A stretch of 64,000 bases of DNA from contig NC_092676.1 in assembly GCF_964355755.1 (NCBI RefSeq), positions 12,942,288 through 13,006,287 of the forward strand, read 5' to 3'. Below are positions 22,601 through 35,293 of this stretch, piece after piece (the stretch's first letter is position 1; each line of letters opens with the position of its first letter). Below the pieces are notes generated by a model, which did not search any database, had not been told where the DNA came from, and saw only the letters and a program-made list of their open reading frames with translations. The DNA comes from Antedon mediterranea (Eukaryota; Echinodermata; Crinoidea; Comatulida; Antedonidae). The position numbers and the translations under genes are program-made.

Positions 22601-24240
22601 TTTGTGCAATTCGATAAAACTTTTCACACAAAAACATCAAATTGCACAAAATAGCTTAATATCGTGTTTGAAAACGTTTTAGACCATTTTGAGCATGTCG
22701 ATAAAACTTTTCACACAAAAACATAAAAGTGAACAGAATAGCTTCAAATTGCATTTGGAGACGTTTTAGAGCATTTTGTGCATTTCGATAAAATGTGTTA
22801 ACATAAAAAGACCAAAGTGTTTAGAATATCTTCAAATCACATTTGGAGACGTTTTAGACCATTTTTTGCATTTCGATGAAACTTGGTTACACAAAAACAT
22901 CAAAGTGCTTAAAATCACATTTAAAACCGTTTTAGAGCATTTTGAGCATTTCGATAAAACTTTTCACACAAAAACATCAAAGTGTACAAAATAGCTTCAA
23001 ATCGCATTTAGAGAGGTTTTAGACCATTTTGTGCATTTCGATAAAACTTTTCACACAAAAACATCAAAGTGTACAAAATAACTTCAAATCGTATTTAGAG
23101 ACGTTTTAGACCATTTTGTGCATTTTGATAAAACTTTTCACACAAAAACATCAAATTGCACAAAATAGCTTAATATCGTGTTTGAAAACGTTTTAAACCA
23201 TTTTGAGCATGTCGATAAAACTTTTCACACAAAAATATCAAAGTGCACAGAATATCTTCAAATCGCATTTAGAGACGTTTTAGACCATTTTGTGCATTTC
23301 GAAAAAATTTGTTAACATAAAAAGACCAAAGTGTTTAGAATATCTCCAAATCGCATTTGGAGACGTTTTAGACCATTTTGTGTTTTTCGAAAAAACTTTT
23401 CACACAAAAACATCAAAGTGTACAAAATTCCTTCAAATCGCATTTGGAGACGTTTTAGACCATTTTGTGATTTTCGAAAAACTTTTCACACAAAAACATC
23501 AAAGTGTAGAAAATTGCTTCAAATCGCATTTAGAGATGTTTTAGAGCATTTTGTGCATTTCGAAAAAATTTGTTAACATAAAAAGACCAAAGTGTTTAGA
23601 ATATCTCCAAATCACATTTGGAGACGTTTTAGACCATTTTGTGCATTTCGATGACACTTGGTTACACAAAAACATCAAAGTGCTTAAAATCACATTTAAA
23701 ACCGTTTTAGAGCGTTTTGAGCATTTCGATAAACTTTTCAAACAAAAACATCAAAGTGTACAAAATAGCTTCAAATCGTATTTGGAGACGTTTTAGACCA
23801 TTTTGTGCGTTTCGATGAATCTTGGTTACACAAAAACATCAAAGTGCTTAAAATCAAATTTAAAACCGTTTTAGTGCATTTTGAGCATTTCGATAAAACT
23901 TTTCACACAAAAACATCAAAGTGCACAAAATAGCTTCAAATCGCATTTAGAGATGTTTTAGACCATTTTGTGCGTTTCGATAAAACTTTTCACACAAAAA
24001 CATCAAATTGCACAAAATAGCTTAATATCGTGTTTGAAAACGTTTTAGACCATTTTGAGCATGTCGATAAAACTTTTCACACAAAAACATAAAAGTGCAC
24101 AGAATAGCTTCAAATCGCATTTGGAGACGTTTTAGACCATTTTGTGCATTTCGAAAAAACTTTTTAACATAAAAACACCAAAGTGCTTAGAATAGCTTCA
24201 AATCGCATTTGGAGACGTTTTAGACCATTTTGTGCATTTC
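19671..24240 (+). repeat. Segmental duplication at ~30.8-kb spacing, copy 1 (pairs with 50381-55037)
   Basis: The offset is 30710 bp up to about 20.98 kb and 30798 bp afterwards. The 88-bp step is an E unit present at 51699 but missing here. Shared private marks include aaagagtacaaaatag (20353, 51073), agacaaaagtg in E (19940, 50650), aaatcaaactgcac (21533, 52327), cgcaatttgagacg (22161, 52960), gaacagaatagc (22731, 53529) and cgatgacacttgg (23650, 54450). Confidence 0.87.
22763..22850 (+). repeat. Type M monomer, 88 bp (E-like, exemplar)
   Basis: M has gttttagagcattttgtgc, cgataaaatgtgttaac, the E-type ataaaaagaccaaagtgttt, then agaatatcttcaaatcacat. Copies start at 53561, 55015 and 63403, and near 28440, 29878, 38245, 59335 and 60773. 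It is followed by a type A copy with attttttgcatttcg. M looks like a product of exchange between I-like and E-like units; that is inference. Confidence 0.85.
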
Positions 24241-26508
24241 GATGAAACTTGGTTACACAAAAACATCAAAGTGCTTAAAATCACATTTGAAACCGTTTTA
24301 GAGCATTTTGAGCATTTCGATAAAACTTTTCACACAAAAACATCAAAGTGTACAAAATAGCTTCAAATCACATTTGAAACCGTTTTAGACCATTTTGAGC
24401 ATTTCGATAAAACTTTTCACACAAAAACATCAAAGTGTACAAAATAGCTTCAAATCGCATTTGGAGACGTTTTAGACCATTTTGTGCATTTCGATGGAAC
24501 TTGGTTACACAAAAACATCAAAGTGCTTAAAATCACATTTAAAACCGTTTTAGAGCATTTTGAGCATTTCGATAAAACTTTTCACACAAAAACATCAAAG
24601 TGTACAAAATAGCTTCAAATCGCATTTAGAGACGTTTGAGACCATTTTGTGCATTTTGATAAAACTTTTCACACAAAAACATCAAATTGCACAAAATAGC
24701 TTAATATTGTGTTTGAAAACGTAGTAAACCATTTTGAGCATGTCGATAAAACTTTTCACACAAAAATATCAAAGTGCCCAGAATATCTTCAAATCGCATT
24801 TAGAGACGTTTTAGACCATTTTGTGCATTTCGAAAAAATTTGTTAACATAAAAAGACCAAAGTGTTTAGATTATCTCCAAATCGCATTTGGAGACGTTTT
24901 AGACCATTTTGTGTTTTTCGAAAAAACTTTTCACACAAAAACATCAAAGTGTACAAAATTGCTTCAAATCGCATTTAGAGAGGTTTTAGACCATTTTGTG
25001 CATTTCGATAAAACTTTTACACAAAAACATCAAAGTGCACAGAATATCTTAATACCGTGTCTGAAATCGTTTTAAACCATTTTGAGCATGTCGATAAAAC
25101 TTTTCACACAAAAACATCAAAGTGCACAGAATATCTTCAAATCGCATTTAGAGACGTTTTAGACCATTTTGTGCATTTCGAAAAAATTTGTTAACATAAA
25201 AAGACCAAAGTGTTTAGAATATCTCCAAATCGCATTTGGAGACGTTTTAGACCATTTTGTGCATTTCGATGAAACTTGGTTACACAAAAACATCAAAGTG
25301 CTTAAAATCACATTTGAAACCGTTTTAGAGCATTTTGAGCATTTCGATAAAACTTTTCACACAAAAACATCAAAGTGTACAAAATAGCTTCAAATCACAT
25401 TTGAAACCGTTTTAGACCATTTTGAGCATTTCGATAAAACTTTTCACACAAAAACATCAAAGTGTACAGAATAGCTTCAAATCGCATTTGGAGACGTTTT
25501 AGACCATTTTGTGCATTTCGATGAAACTTGGTTACACAAAAACATCAAAGTGCTTAAAATCACATTTGAAACCGTTTTAGAGCATTTTTAACATTTCGAT
25601 AATACTTTTCACACAAAAACATCAAAGTGTACAAAATAGCTTCAAATCGCATTTGGAGACGTTTTAGACACATTTTGTGCATTTCGATGAAACTTGGTTA
25701 CACAAAAACATCAAAGTGCTTAAAATCACATTTGAAACCGTTTTAGAGCATTTTGAGCATTTCGATAAAACTTTTCACACAAAAAAATCAAAGTGCACAA
25801 AATAGCTTCAAATCGCATTTGGAGAGGTTTTAGACCATTTTGTGCATTTCGATAAAACTTTTCACACAAAAACATCAAAGTGTACAAAATAGCTTCAAAT
25901 CGCATTTAGAGACGTTTTAGACCATTTTGTGCATTTCGATGAAACATGGTTACACAAAAACATCAAAGTGCTTAAAATCACATTTAAAACGGTTTTAGAG
26001 CGTTTTGAGCATTTCGATAAACTTTTTACAAAAAAACATCAAAGTGCACAAAATAGCTTCAAATCGCATTTAGAGATGTTTTAGACCATTTTGTGCATTT
26101 CGATAAAACTTTTCACACAAAAACATCAAATTGCACAAAATAGCTTAATACCGTGTTTGAAATCATTTTAAACCATTTTGAGCATGTCGATAAAACTTTT
26201 CACACAAAAACATCAAAGTGCACAGAATATCTCCAAATCGCATTTGGAGACGTTTTAGACCATTTTGTGCATTTCGATGAAACTTGGTTACACAAAAACA
26301 TCAAAGTGCTTAAAATCACATTTGAAACCGTTTTAGAGCATTTTGAGCATTTCGATAAAACTTTTCACACAAAAACATCAAAGTGTACAAAATAGCTTCA
26401 AATCACATTTGAAACCGTTTTAGACCATTTTGAGCATTTCGATAAAACTTTTCACACAAAAACATCAAAGTGTACAAAATAGCTTCAAATCGCATTTGGA
26501 GACGTTTT
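23365..26508 (+). repeat. Segmental duplication at ~18-kb spacing (pairs with 41277-44675)
   Basis: The offset is 17912 bp at the J/K/E/A/H part, then 18165-18166 bp. The 253-bp step is three monomers near 42.4-42.65 kb; the final 1 bp comes from ttttacac for ttttcacac near 25018. Shared marks are the L unit, gacacattttgtgc (25667, 43834), the missing E at 26230 and 44397, and tttttacaaaaaaac (26025, 44190). After 44675 the downstream copy resumes at the equivalent of 26922, having lost one 418-bp repeat. Confidence 0.85.
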
Positions 26509-28332
26509 AGACCATTTTGTGCATTTCGATGAAACTTGGTTACACAAAAACATCAAAGTGCTTAAAATCACATTTGAAACCGTTTTAGAGCATTTTTAGC
26601 ATTTCGATAATACTTTTCACACAAAAACATCAAAGTGTACAAAATAGCTTCAAATCGCATTTGGAGACGTTTTAGACCATTTTGTGCATTTCGATGAAAC
26701 TTGGTAACACAAAAACATCAAAGTGCTTAAAATCACATTTGAAACCGTTTTAGACCATTTTGAGCATTTCGATAAAACTTTTCACACAAAAAAATCAAAG
26801 TGCACAAAATAGCTTCAAATCGCATTTGGTGACGTTTTAGACTATTTTGTGCATTTCGAAAAAATTTGTTAACATAAAAAGACCAAAGTGTTTAGAATAT
26901 CTCCAAATCGCATTTGGAGACGTTTTAAACCATTTTGTGCATTTCGATGGAACTTGGTTACACAAAAACATCAAAGTGCTTAAAATCACATTTAAAACCG
27001 TTTTAGAGCATTTTTAGCATTTCGATAAAACATTTCACACAAAAACATCAAAGTGCACAAAATAGCTTCAAATCGCATTTAGAGATGTTTTAGACCATTT
27101 TGTGAATTTCGATAAAACTTTTCACACAAAAACATCAAATTGCACAAAATAGCTTAATACCGTGTTTGAAATCATTTTAAACCATTTTGAGCATGTCGAT
27201 AAAACTTTTCACACAAAAACATCAAAGTGCACAGAATTTCTTCAAATCGCATTTAGAGACGTTTTAGACCATTTTGTGCATTTCGAAAAAATTTGTTAAC
27301 ATAAAAAGACCAAAGTGTTTAGAATATCTCCAAATCGCATTTGGAGACGTTTTAGACCATTTTGTGCATTTCGATGAAACTTGGTTACACAAAAACATCA
27401 AAGTGCTTAAAATCACATTTGAAACCGTTTTAGAGCATTTTGAGCATTTCGATAAAACTTTTCACACAAAAACATCAAAGTGTACAAAATAGCTTCAAAT
27501 CACATTTGAAACCGTTTTAGACCATTTTGAGCATTTCGATAAAACTTTTCACACAAAAACATCAAAGTGTACAAAATAGCTTCAAATCGCATTTGGAGAC
27601 GTTTTAGACCATTTTGTGCATTTCGATGAAACTTGGTTACACAAAAACATCAAAGTGCTTAAAATCACATTTGAAACCGTTTTAGAGCATTTTTAGCATT
27701 TCGATAAAACTTTTCACACAAAAACATCAAAGTGTACAAAATAGCTTCAAATCGCATTTGGAGACGTTTTAGACCATTTTGTGCATTTCGATGAATCTTG
27801 GTTACACAAAAACATCAAAGTGCTTAAAATCACATTTGAAACCGTTTTAGACCATTTTGAGCATTTCGATAAAACTTTTCAGACAAAAAAATCAAAGTGC
27901 ACAAAATAGCTTCAAATCGCATTTGGGGACGTTTTAGACTATTTTGTGCATTTCGAAAAAATTTGTTAACATAAAAAGACCAAAGTGTTTAGAATATCTC
28001 CAAATCGCATTTGGAGACGTTTTAAACCATTTTGTGCATTTCGATGGAACTTGGTTACACAAAAACATCAAAGTGCTTAAAATCACATTTAAAACCGTTT
28101 TAGAGCATTTTTAGCATTTCGATAAAACTTTTCACACAAAAACATCAAAGTGTACAAAATAGCTTCAAATCGCATTTAGAGAGGTTTTAGACCATTTTGT
28201 GCATTTCGATAAAACTTTTCACACAAAAACATCAAAGTGTACAAAATAGCTTCAAATTGCATTTAGAGACGTTTTAGACCATTTTGTGCATTTCGATAAA
28301 ACTTTTCACACAAAAACATCAAATTGCACAAA

Positions 28333-28372
28333 ATCGTTTTAAACCATTTTAAATCGTTTTAAACCATTTTGA
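28333..28372 (+). repeat. 20-bp internal tandem duplication (copy 3)
   Basis: Same structure, followed by gagcatgtcg and then a G-like unit with gaatttggagacg leading into an M unit. The same flank follows at 38140 and 59228, placing these three in one sub-lineage. Confidence 0.9.
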
Positions 28373-30220
28373 GCATGTCGATAAAACTTTTCACAAAAAA
28401 CATCAAAGTGCACAGAATAGCTTCAAATTGAATTTGGAGACGTTTTAGAGCATTTTTTGCATTTCGATAAAATGTGTTAACATAAAAAGACCAAAGTGTT
28501 TAGAATATCTTCAAATCACATTTGGAGACATTTTAGACCATTTTTTGCGTTTCGATGAAACTTGGTTACACAAAAACATCAAAGTGCTTAAAATCACATT
28601 TGAAACCGTTTTAGAGCATTTTGAGCATTTCGATAAAACTTTTCACACAAAAACATCAAAGTGTACAAATTAGCTTCAAATCGCATTTAGAGACGTTTTA
28701 GACCATTTTGTGCATTTCGAAAAAATTTGTTAACATAAAAAGACCAAAGTGTTTAGAATATCTCCAAATCGCATTTGGAGACGTTTTAGACCATTTTGTG
28801 CATTTCGATGAAACTTGGTTACACAAAAACATCAAAGTGCTTAAAATCACATTTGAAACCGTTTTAGAGCATTTTTAGCATTTCGATAATACTTTTCACA
28901 CAAAAACATCAAAGTGTACAAAATAGCTTCAAATCGCATTTGGAGACGTTTTAGACCATTTTGTGCATTTCGATGAAACTTGGTTACACAAAAACATGAA
29001 AGTGCTTAAAATCACATTTGAAACCGTTTTAGACCATTTTGAGCATTTCGATAAAACTTTTCACACAAAAAAATCAAAGTGCACAAAATGGCTTCAAATC
29101 GCATTTGGAGACGTTTTAGACTATTTTGTGCATTTTGAAAAAATTTGTTAACATAAAAAGACCAAAGTGTTTAGAATATCTCCAAATCGCATTTGGAGAC
29201 GTTTTAAACCATTTTGTGCATTTCGATGGAACTTGGTTACACAAAAACATCAAAGTGCTTAAAATCACATTTAAAACCGTTTTAGAGCATTTTGAGCATT
29301 TCGATAAAACTTTTCACACAAAAACATCAAATTGCACAAAATAGCTTAATACCGTGTTTGAAATCGTTTTAAACCATTTTGAGCATGTCGATAAAACTTT
29401 ACACAAAAAAACATCAAAGTGCACAGAATAGCTTCAAATCGCATTTGGAGACGTTTTAAACCATTTTGTGCATTTCGATAAAACTTTTCACATAAAAACA
29501 ACAAAGTGTACAAAATAGCTTCAAATCGCATTTAGAGACGTTTTAGACCATTTTGGGAATTTCGATGAAACTTGGTTACACAAATACATAAAAATGCTTA
29601 AAATCACATTTCAAACCGTTTTAGAGCATTTTGAGCATTTCGATAAAACTTTTCACACAAAAACATCAAAGTGCACAAAATAGCTTCAAATCGCATTTAG
29701 AGATGTTTTAGACCATTTTGTGCAATTCGATAAAACTTTTCACACAAAAACATCAAATTGCACAAAATAGCTTAATATCGTGTTTGAAAACGTTTTAGAC
29801 CATTTTGAGCATGTCGATAAAACTTTTCACACAAAAACATAAAAGTGAACAGAATAGCTTCAAATTGCATTTGGAGACGTTTTAGAGCATTTTGTGCATT
29901 TCGATAAAATGTGTTAACATAAAAAGACCAAAGTGTTTAGAATATCTTCAAATCACATTTGGAGACGTACTTTAGACCATTTTTTGCATTTCGATGAAAC
30001 TTGGTTACACAAAAACATCAAAGTGCTTAAAATCACATTTAAAACCGTTTTAGAGCATTTTGAGCATTTCGATAAAACTTTTCACACAAAAACATCAAAG
30101 TGTACAAAATAGCTTCAAATCGCATTTAGAGAGGTTTTAGACCATTTTGTGCATTTCGATAAAACTTTTCACACAAAAACATCAAAGTGTACAAAATAAC
30201 TTCAAATCGTATTTAGAGAC

Positions 30221-30298
30221 GTTTTAGACCATTTTGTTAAAACTTTTCACACAAAAACATCAAATTGCACAAAATAGCTTAATATCGTGTTTGAAAAC
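30221..30298 (+). repeat. F monomer with 9-bp deletion
   Basis: It reads gaccattttgttaaaactttt, where the paralogue near 61129 has gaccattttgtgcattttgtt. The lost 9 bases lie between two copies of attttgt, consistent with slippage or exchange between short direct repeats. The unit is 78 bp instead of 87. Confidence 0.85.
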
Positions 30299-30628
30299 GT
30301 TTTAAACCATTTTGAGCATGTCGATAAAACTTTTCACACAAAAATATCAAAGTGCACAGAATATCTTCAAATCGCATTTAGAGACGTTTTAGACCATTTT
30401 GTGCATTTCGAAAAAATTTGTTAACATAAAAAGACCAAAGTGTTTAGAATATCTCCAAATCGCATTTGGAGACGTTTTAGACCATTTTGTGTTTTTCGAA
30501 AAAACTTTTCACACAAAAACATCAAAGTGTACAAAATTGCTTCAAATCGCATTTGGAGACGTTTTAGACCATTTTGTGATTTTCGAAAAACTTTTCACAC
30601 AAAAACATCAAAGTGTAGAAAATTGCTT

Positions 30629-30675
30629 CAAATCGCAAAAAAAATGTTTTGAGAGATGTTTTAAAACAATTTTGT
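30629..30675 (+). repeat. Unusual A-rich insertion and palindrome at a block junction
   Basis: After a K unit, aaatcgc is followed by eight a's, tgttttgagaga and then tgttttaaaaca. The last is a perfect 12-bp palindrome at 30657-30668. Nothing like this occurs elsewhere in the window. It joins a block paralogous to 54-61 kb to one paralogous to 16 kb. The insertion restores an open frame of 163 codons (30399-30890), the longest in the window; I judge it accidental. Confidence 0.82.
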
Positions 30676-32131
30676 GCATTTCGAAAAAATTTGTTAACAT
30701 AAAAAGACCAAAGTGTTTAGAATATCTCCAAATCGCATTTGGAGACGTTTTAAACCATTTTGTGCATTTCGATGGAACTTGGTTACACAAAAACATCAAA
30801 GTGCTTAAAATCACATTTAAAACCGTTTTAGAGCATTTTGAGCATTTCGATAAAACTTTTCACACAAAAACATCAAAGTGTACAAAATAGCTTCAAATCG
30901 CATTTAGGGAGGTTTTAGACCATTTTGTGCATTTCGATAAAACTTTTTACACAAAAACATCAAAGTGTACAAAATAGCTTCAAATCGCATTTAGAGACGT
31001 TTTAGACCATTTTGTGCATTTCGATAAAACTTTTCACACAAAAACATCAAATTGCACAAAATAGCTTAATACCGTGTTTGAAATCGTTTTAAACCATTTT
31101 GAGCATGTCGATAAAACTTTTCACAAAAAAACATCAAAGTGCACAGAATAGCTTCAAATCGCATTTGGAGACGTTTTAAACCATTTTGAGCATTTCGATA
31201 AAACTTTTCACACAAAAACATCAAAGTGTACAAAATAGCTTCAAATCGCATTTAGAGAGGTTTTAGACCATTTTGTGCATTTCGATAAAACTTTTCACAC
31301 AAAAACATCAAATTGCACAAAATAGCTTAATATCGTGTTTGAAAACGTTTTAAACCATTTTGAGCATGTCGATAAAACTTTTCACACAAAAATATCAAAG
31401 CGCACAGAATATCTTCAAATCGCATTTAGAGACGTTTTAGACCATTTTGTGCATTTCGAAAAAATTTGTTAACATAAAAAGACCAAAGCGTTTAGAATAT
31501 CTCCAAATCGCATTTGGAGACGTTTTAGACCATTTTGTGCATTTCGATGAAACTTGGTTACACAAAAACATCAAAGTGCTTAAAATCACATTTAAAACCG
31601 TTTTAGAGCGTTTTGAGCATTTCGATAAACTTTTCACACAAAAACATCAAAGTGCACAAAATAGCTTCAAATCGCATTTAGAGATGTTTTAGACCATTTT
31701 GTGCATTTCGATAAAACTTTTCACACAAAAACATCAAATTGCACAAAATAGCTTAATACCGTGTTTGAAATCGTTTTAAACCATTTTGAGCATGTCGATA
31801 AAACTTTTCACACAAAAACATCAAAGTGTACAAAATAGCTTCAAATCGCATTTAGAGAGGTTTTAGACCATTTTGTGCATTTCGATAAAACTTTTCACAC
31901 AAAAACATCAAAGTGTACAAAATAGCTTCAAATCGCATTTGGAGACGTTTTAGACCATTTTGTGCATTTCGATGAAACTTGGTTACACAAAAACATCAAA
32001 GTGCTTAAAATTACATTTGAAAGCGTTTTAGAGCATTTTGAGCATTTCGATAATACTTTTCACACAAAAACATCAAAGTGTACAAAATAGCTTCAAATCG
32101 CATTTGGAGACGTTTTAGACCATTTTGTGCA
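30659..32131 (+). repeat. Duplicated segment, matches 15986-17458
   Basis: Its left edge is the non-satellite-like insertion at about 30636-30658 and its right edge is the truncated A at 32112. Both edges are out of monomer register, unlike most other block boundaries here. Confidence 0.82.
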
Positions 32132-32160
32132 TCAAAGTGCTTAAAATCACATTTAAAACC
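32112..32160 (+). repeat. Truncated type A monomer, 49 bp
   Basis: ccattttgtgc runs directly into atcaaagtgcttaaaatc, a 29-bp internal deletion (about three 9.7-bp steps). It joins the 16-kb-like block to an H-F-G block. Confidence 0.85.
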
Positions 32161-32799
32161 GTTTTAGAGCGTTTTGAGCATTTCGATAAACTTTTTACAC
32201 AAAAACATCAAAGTGCACAAAATAGCTTCAAATCGCATTTAGAGATGTTTTAGACCATTTTGTGCATTTCGATAAAACTTTTCACACAAAAACATCAAAT
32301 TGCACAAAATAGCTTAATACCGTGTTTGAAATCATTTTAAACCATTTTGAGCATGTCGATAAAACTTTTCACACAAAAACATCAAAGTGCACAGAATATC
32401 TTCAAATCGCATTTAGAGACGTTTTAGACCATTTTGTGCATTTCGAAAAAATTTGTTAACATAAAAAGACCAAAGTGTTTAGAATATCTCCAAATCGCAT
32501 TTGGAGACGTTTTAGACCATTTTGTGCATTTCGATGAAACTTGGTTACAAAAAAACATCAAAGTGCTTAAAATCACATTTAAAACCGTTTTAGAGCATTT
32601 TGAGCATTTCGATAAAACTTTTCACACAAAAACATCAAAGTGTACAAAATAGCTTCAAATCGCATTTAGAGAGGTTTTAGACCATTTTGTGCATTTCGAT
32701 AAAACTTTTCAAACAAAAACATCAAAGTGTACAAAATAGCTTCAAATCGCATTTGGAGACGTTTTAGACCATTTTGTGCGTTTCGATGAATCTTGGTTA

Positions 32800-33450
32800 C
32801 ACAAAAACATCAAAGTGCTTAAAACAGCTTCAAATTGCATTTAGAGAGGTTTTAGACCATTTTGTGCATTTCGATAAAACTTTTCACACAAAAACATCAA
32901 ATTGCACAAAATAGCTTAATACCGTGTTTGAAATCGTTTTAAACCATTTTGAGCATGTCGATAAAACTTTTCACACAAAAACATCAAAGTGCACAGAATA
33001 GCTTCAAATCGAATTTTGAGACATTTTAGACCATTTTGTGCATTTCGAAAAAACTTTTTAACATAAAAACACCAAAGTGCTTAGAAATGCTTCAAATCGC
33101 ATTTGGAGACGTTTTAGACCATTTTGTGCATTTCGATGAAACTTGGTTACACAAAATATCAAGGTGTACAGAATAGCTTCAAATTGCATTTGGAGACGTT
33201 TTAAAACATTTTGTGCATTTCGAAAAAATGTGTTAACATAAAAAGAGCAAAGTGTTTAGAATATCTTCAAATGGCATTTGGAGGCGTTTTAGACCACTTT
33301 GTGCATTGCGATGAAACTTGGTTACACAAAAACATCAAAGTGCTTAAAATCACATTTAAAACCGTTTTAGAGCATTTTAAGCATTTCGATAAAACTTTTC
33401 ACACAAAAACATCAAAGTGCACAAAATAGCTTCAAATCGCATTTAGAGAC
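32800..33450 (+). repeat. Island of unusually diverged monomers
   Basis: Over seven or eight units there are many private changes: aaaacagcttcaaattgc (32821), cgaattttgagacatttt (33011), agaaatgcttc (33085), cacaaaatatcaaggtgtac (33154), agagcaaagtg (33245), aatggcatttggaggcg (33270), ccactttgtgcattgcg (33296) and gcattttaagc (33372). I found no close partner elsewhere in the window. Confidence 0.78.
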
Positions 33451-34537
33451 GTTTTATACCATTTTGTGCATTTCGATGAAACTTGGTTACACAAAAACAT
33501 CAAAGTGCTTAAAATCACATTTGAAACCGTTTTAGAGCATTTTGAGCATTTCGATAAAACTTTTCACACAAAAACATCAAAGTGTACAAAATAGCTTCAA
33601 ATCACATTTGAAACCGTTTTAGACCATTTTGAGCATTTCGATGAAACTTGGTTACACAAAAACATCAAAGTGCTTAAAATCACATTTGAAATCGTTTTAG
33701 ACCATTTTGAGCATTTCGATAAAACTTTTCACACAAAAAAATCAAAGTGCACAAAATAGCTTCAAATCGCATTTGGAGACGTTTTAGACTATTTTGTGCA
33801 TTTCGAAAAAATTTGTTAACATAAAAAGACCAAAGTGTTTAGAATATCTCCAAATCGCATTTGGAGACGTTTTAAACCATTTTGTGCATTTCGATGGAAC
33901 TTGGTTACACAAAAACATCAAAGTGCTTAAAATCACATTTGAAACCGTTTTAGAGCATTTTTAGCATTTCGATAATACTTTTCACACAAAAACATCAAAG
34001 TGTACAAAATAGCTTCAAATCGCATTTGGAGACGTTTTAGACCATTTTGTGCATTTCGATGAAACTTGGTTACACAAAAACATCAAAGTGCTTAAAATCA
34101 CATTTGAAATCGTTTTAGACCATTTTGAGCATTTCGATAAAACTTTTCACACAAAAAAATCAAAGTGCACAAAATATCTCCAAATCGCATTTTGAGACGT
34201 TTTAGACCATTTTGTGTTTTTCGAAAAAACTTTTCACACAAAAACATCAAAGTGTACAAAATTGCTTCAAATCGCATTTGGAGACGTTTTAGACCATTTT
34301 GTGATTTTCGAAAAACTTTTCACACAAAAACATCAAAGTGTAGAAAATTGCTTCAAATCGCATTTAGAGACGTTTTAGACCATTTTGTGCATTTCGAAAA
34401 AATTTGTTAACATAAAAAGACCAAAGTGTTTAGAATATTTCCAAATCGCATTTGGAGACGTTTTAGACCATTTTGTGCATTTCGATGAAACTTGGTTACA
34501 CAAAAACATCAAAGTGCTTAAAATCACATTTAAAACC

Positions 34538-34613
34538 GTTTTAGAGCGTTTTGAGCATTTCGATAAACTTTTCACACAAAAACATCAAAGTGCACAAAAT
34601 AGCATTTAGAGAT
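34538..34613 (+). repeat. Deleted H monomer, 76 bp (second copy)
   Basis: Same 10-bp loss as in 10175-10250. The next F unit differs by accatttggtgc and by one additional a in gcacaaaaaaagctta. Confidence 0.87.
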
Positions 34614-35293
34614 GTTTTAGACCATTTGGTGCATTTCGATAAAACTTTTCACACAAAAACATCAAATTGCACAAAAAAAGCTTAATACCGTGTTTGAAAT
34701 CGTTTTAAACCAATTTGAGCATGTCGATAAAACTTTTCACACAAAAACATCAAAGTGCACAGAATATCTTCAAATCGCATTTAGAGACGTTTTAGACCAT
34801 TTTGTGCATTTCGAAAAAATTTGTTAACATAAAAAGACCAAAGTGTTTAGAATATCTCCAAATCGCATTTGGAGACGTTTTAGACCATTTTGTGCATTTC
34901 GATGAAACTTGGTTACACAAAAACATCAAAGTGCTTAAAATCACATTTGAAACCGTTTTAGAGAATTTTGAGCATTTCGATAAAACTTTTCACACAAAAA
35001 CATCAAAGTGTACAAAATAGCTTCAAATCACATTTGAAACCGTTTTAGACCATTTTGAGCATTTCGATAAAACTTTTCACACAAAAACATCAAAGTGTAC
35101 AAAATAGCTTCAAATCGCATTTGGAGACGTTTTAGACCATTTTGTGCATTTCGATGAAACTTGGTTACACAAAAACATCAAGGTGCTTAAAATCACATTT
35201 GAAATTGTTTTAGACCATTTTGAGCATTTCGATAAAACTTTTCACACAAAAAAATCAAAGTGCACAAAATAGCTTCAAATCGCATTTGGAGAC

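Larger units (their letters stand above)
25574..30491 (+). repeat. Segmental duplication at ~30.9-kb spacing, copy 1 (pairs with 56381-61395)
   Basis: The offset is 30807 bp to about 26230, then 30895 bp (an E at 57059 is absent here), then 30904 bp after a 9-bp deletion at about 30236. Shared private marks are cgtactttagacc (29966, 60861), the 20-bp duplication, ttttcagacaaaaaaatc (27876, 58771), aacaacaaagtg (29487, 60382) and ttttgggaatttcg. About 4.9 kb is involved. Confidence 0.88.

Noticed and set aside
30399-30890. 163-codon open frame, the longest in the window
   Set aside because: It exists only because the A-rich insertion at 30636-30658 brings two satellite frames into register. 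The protein is just repeated satellite translation.
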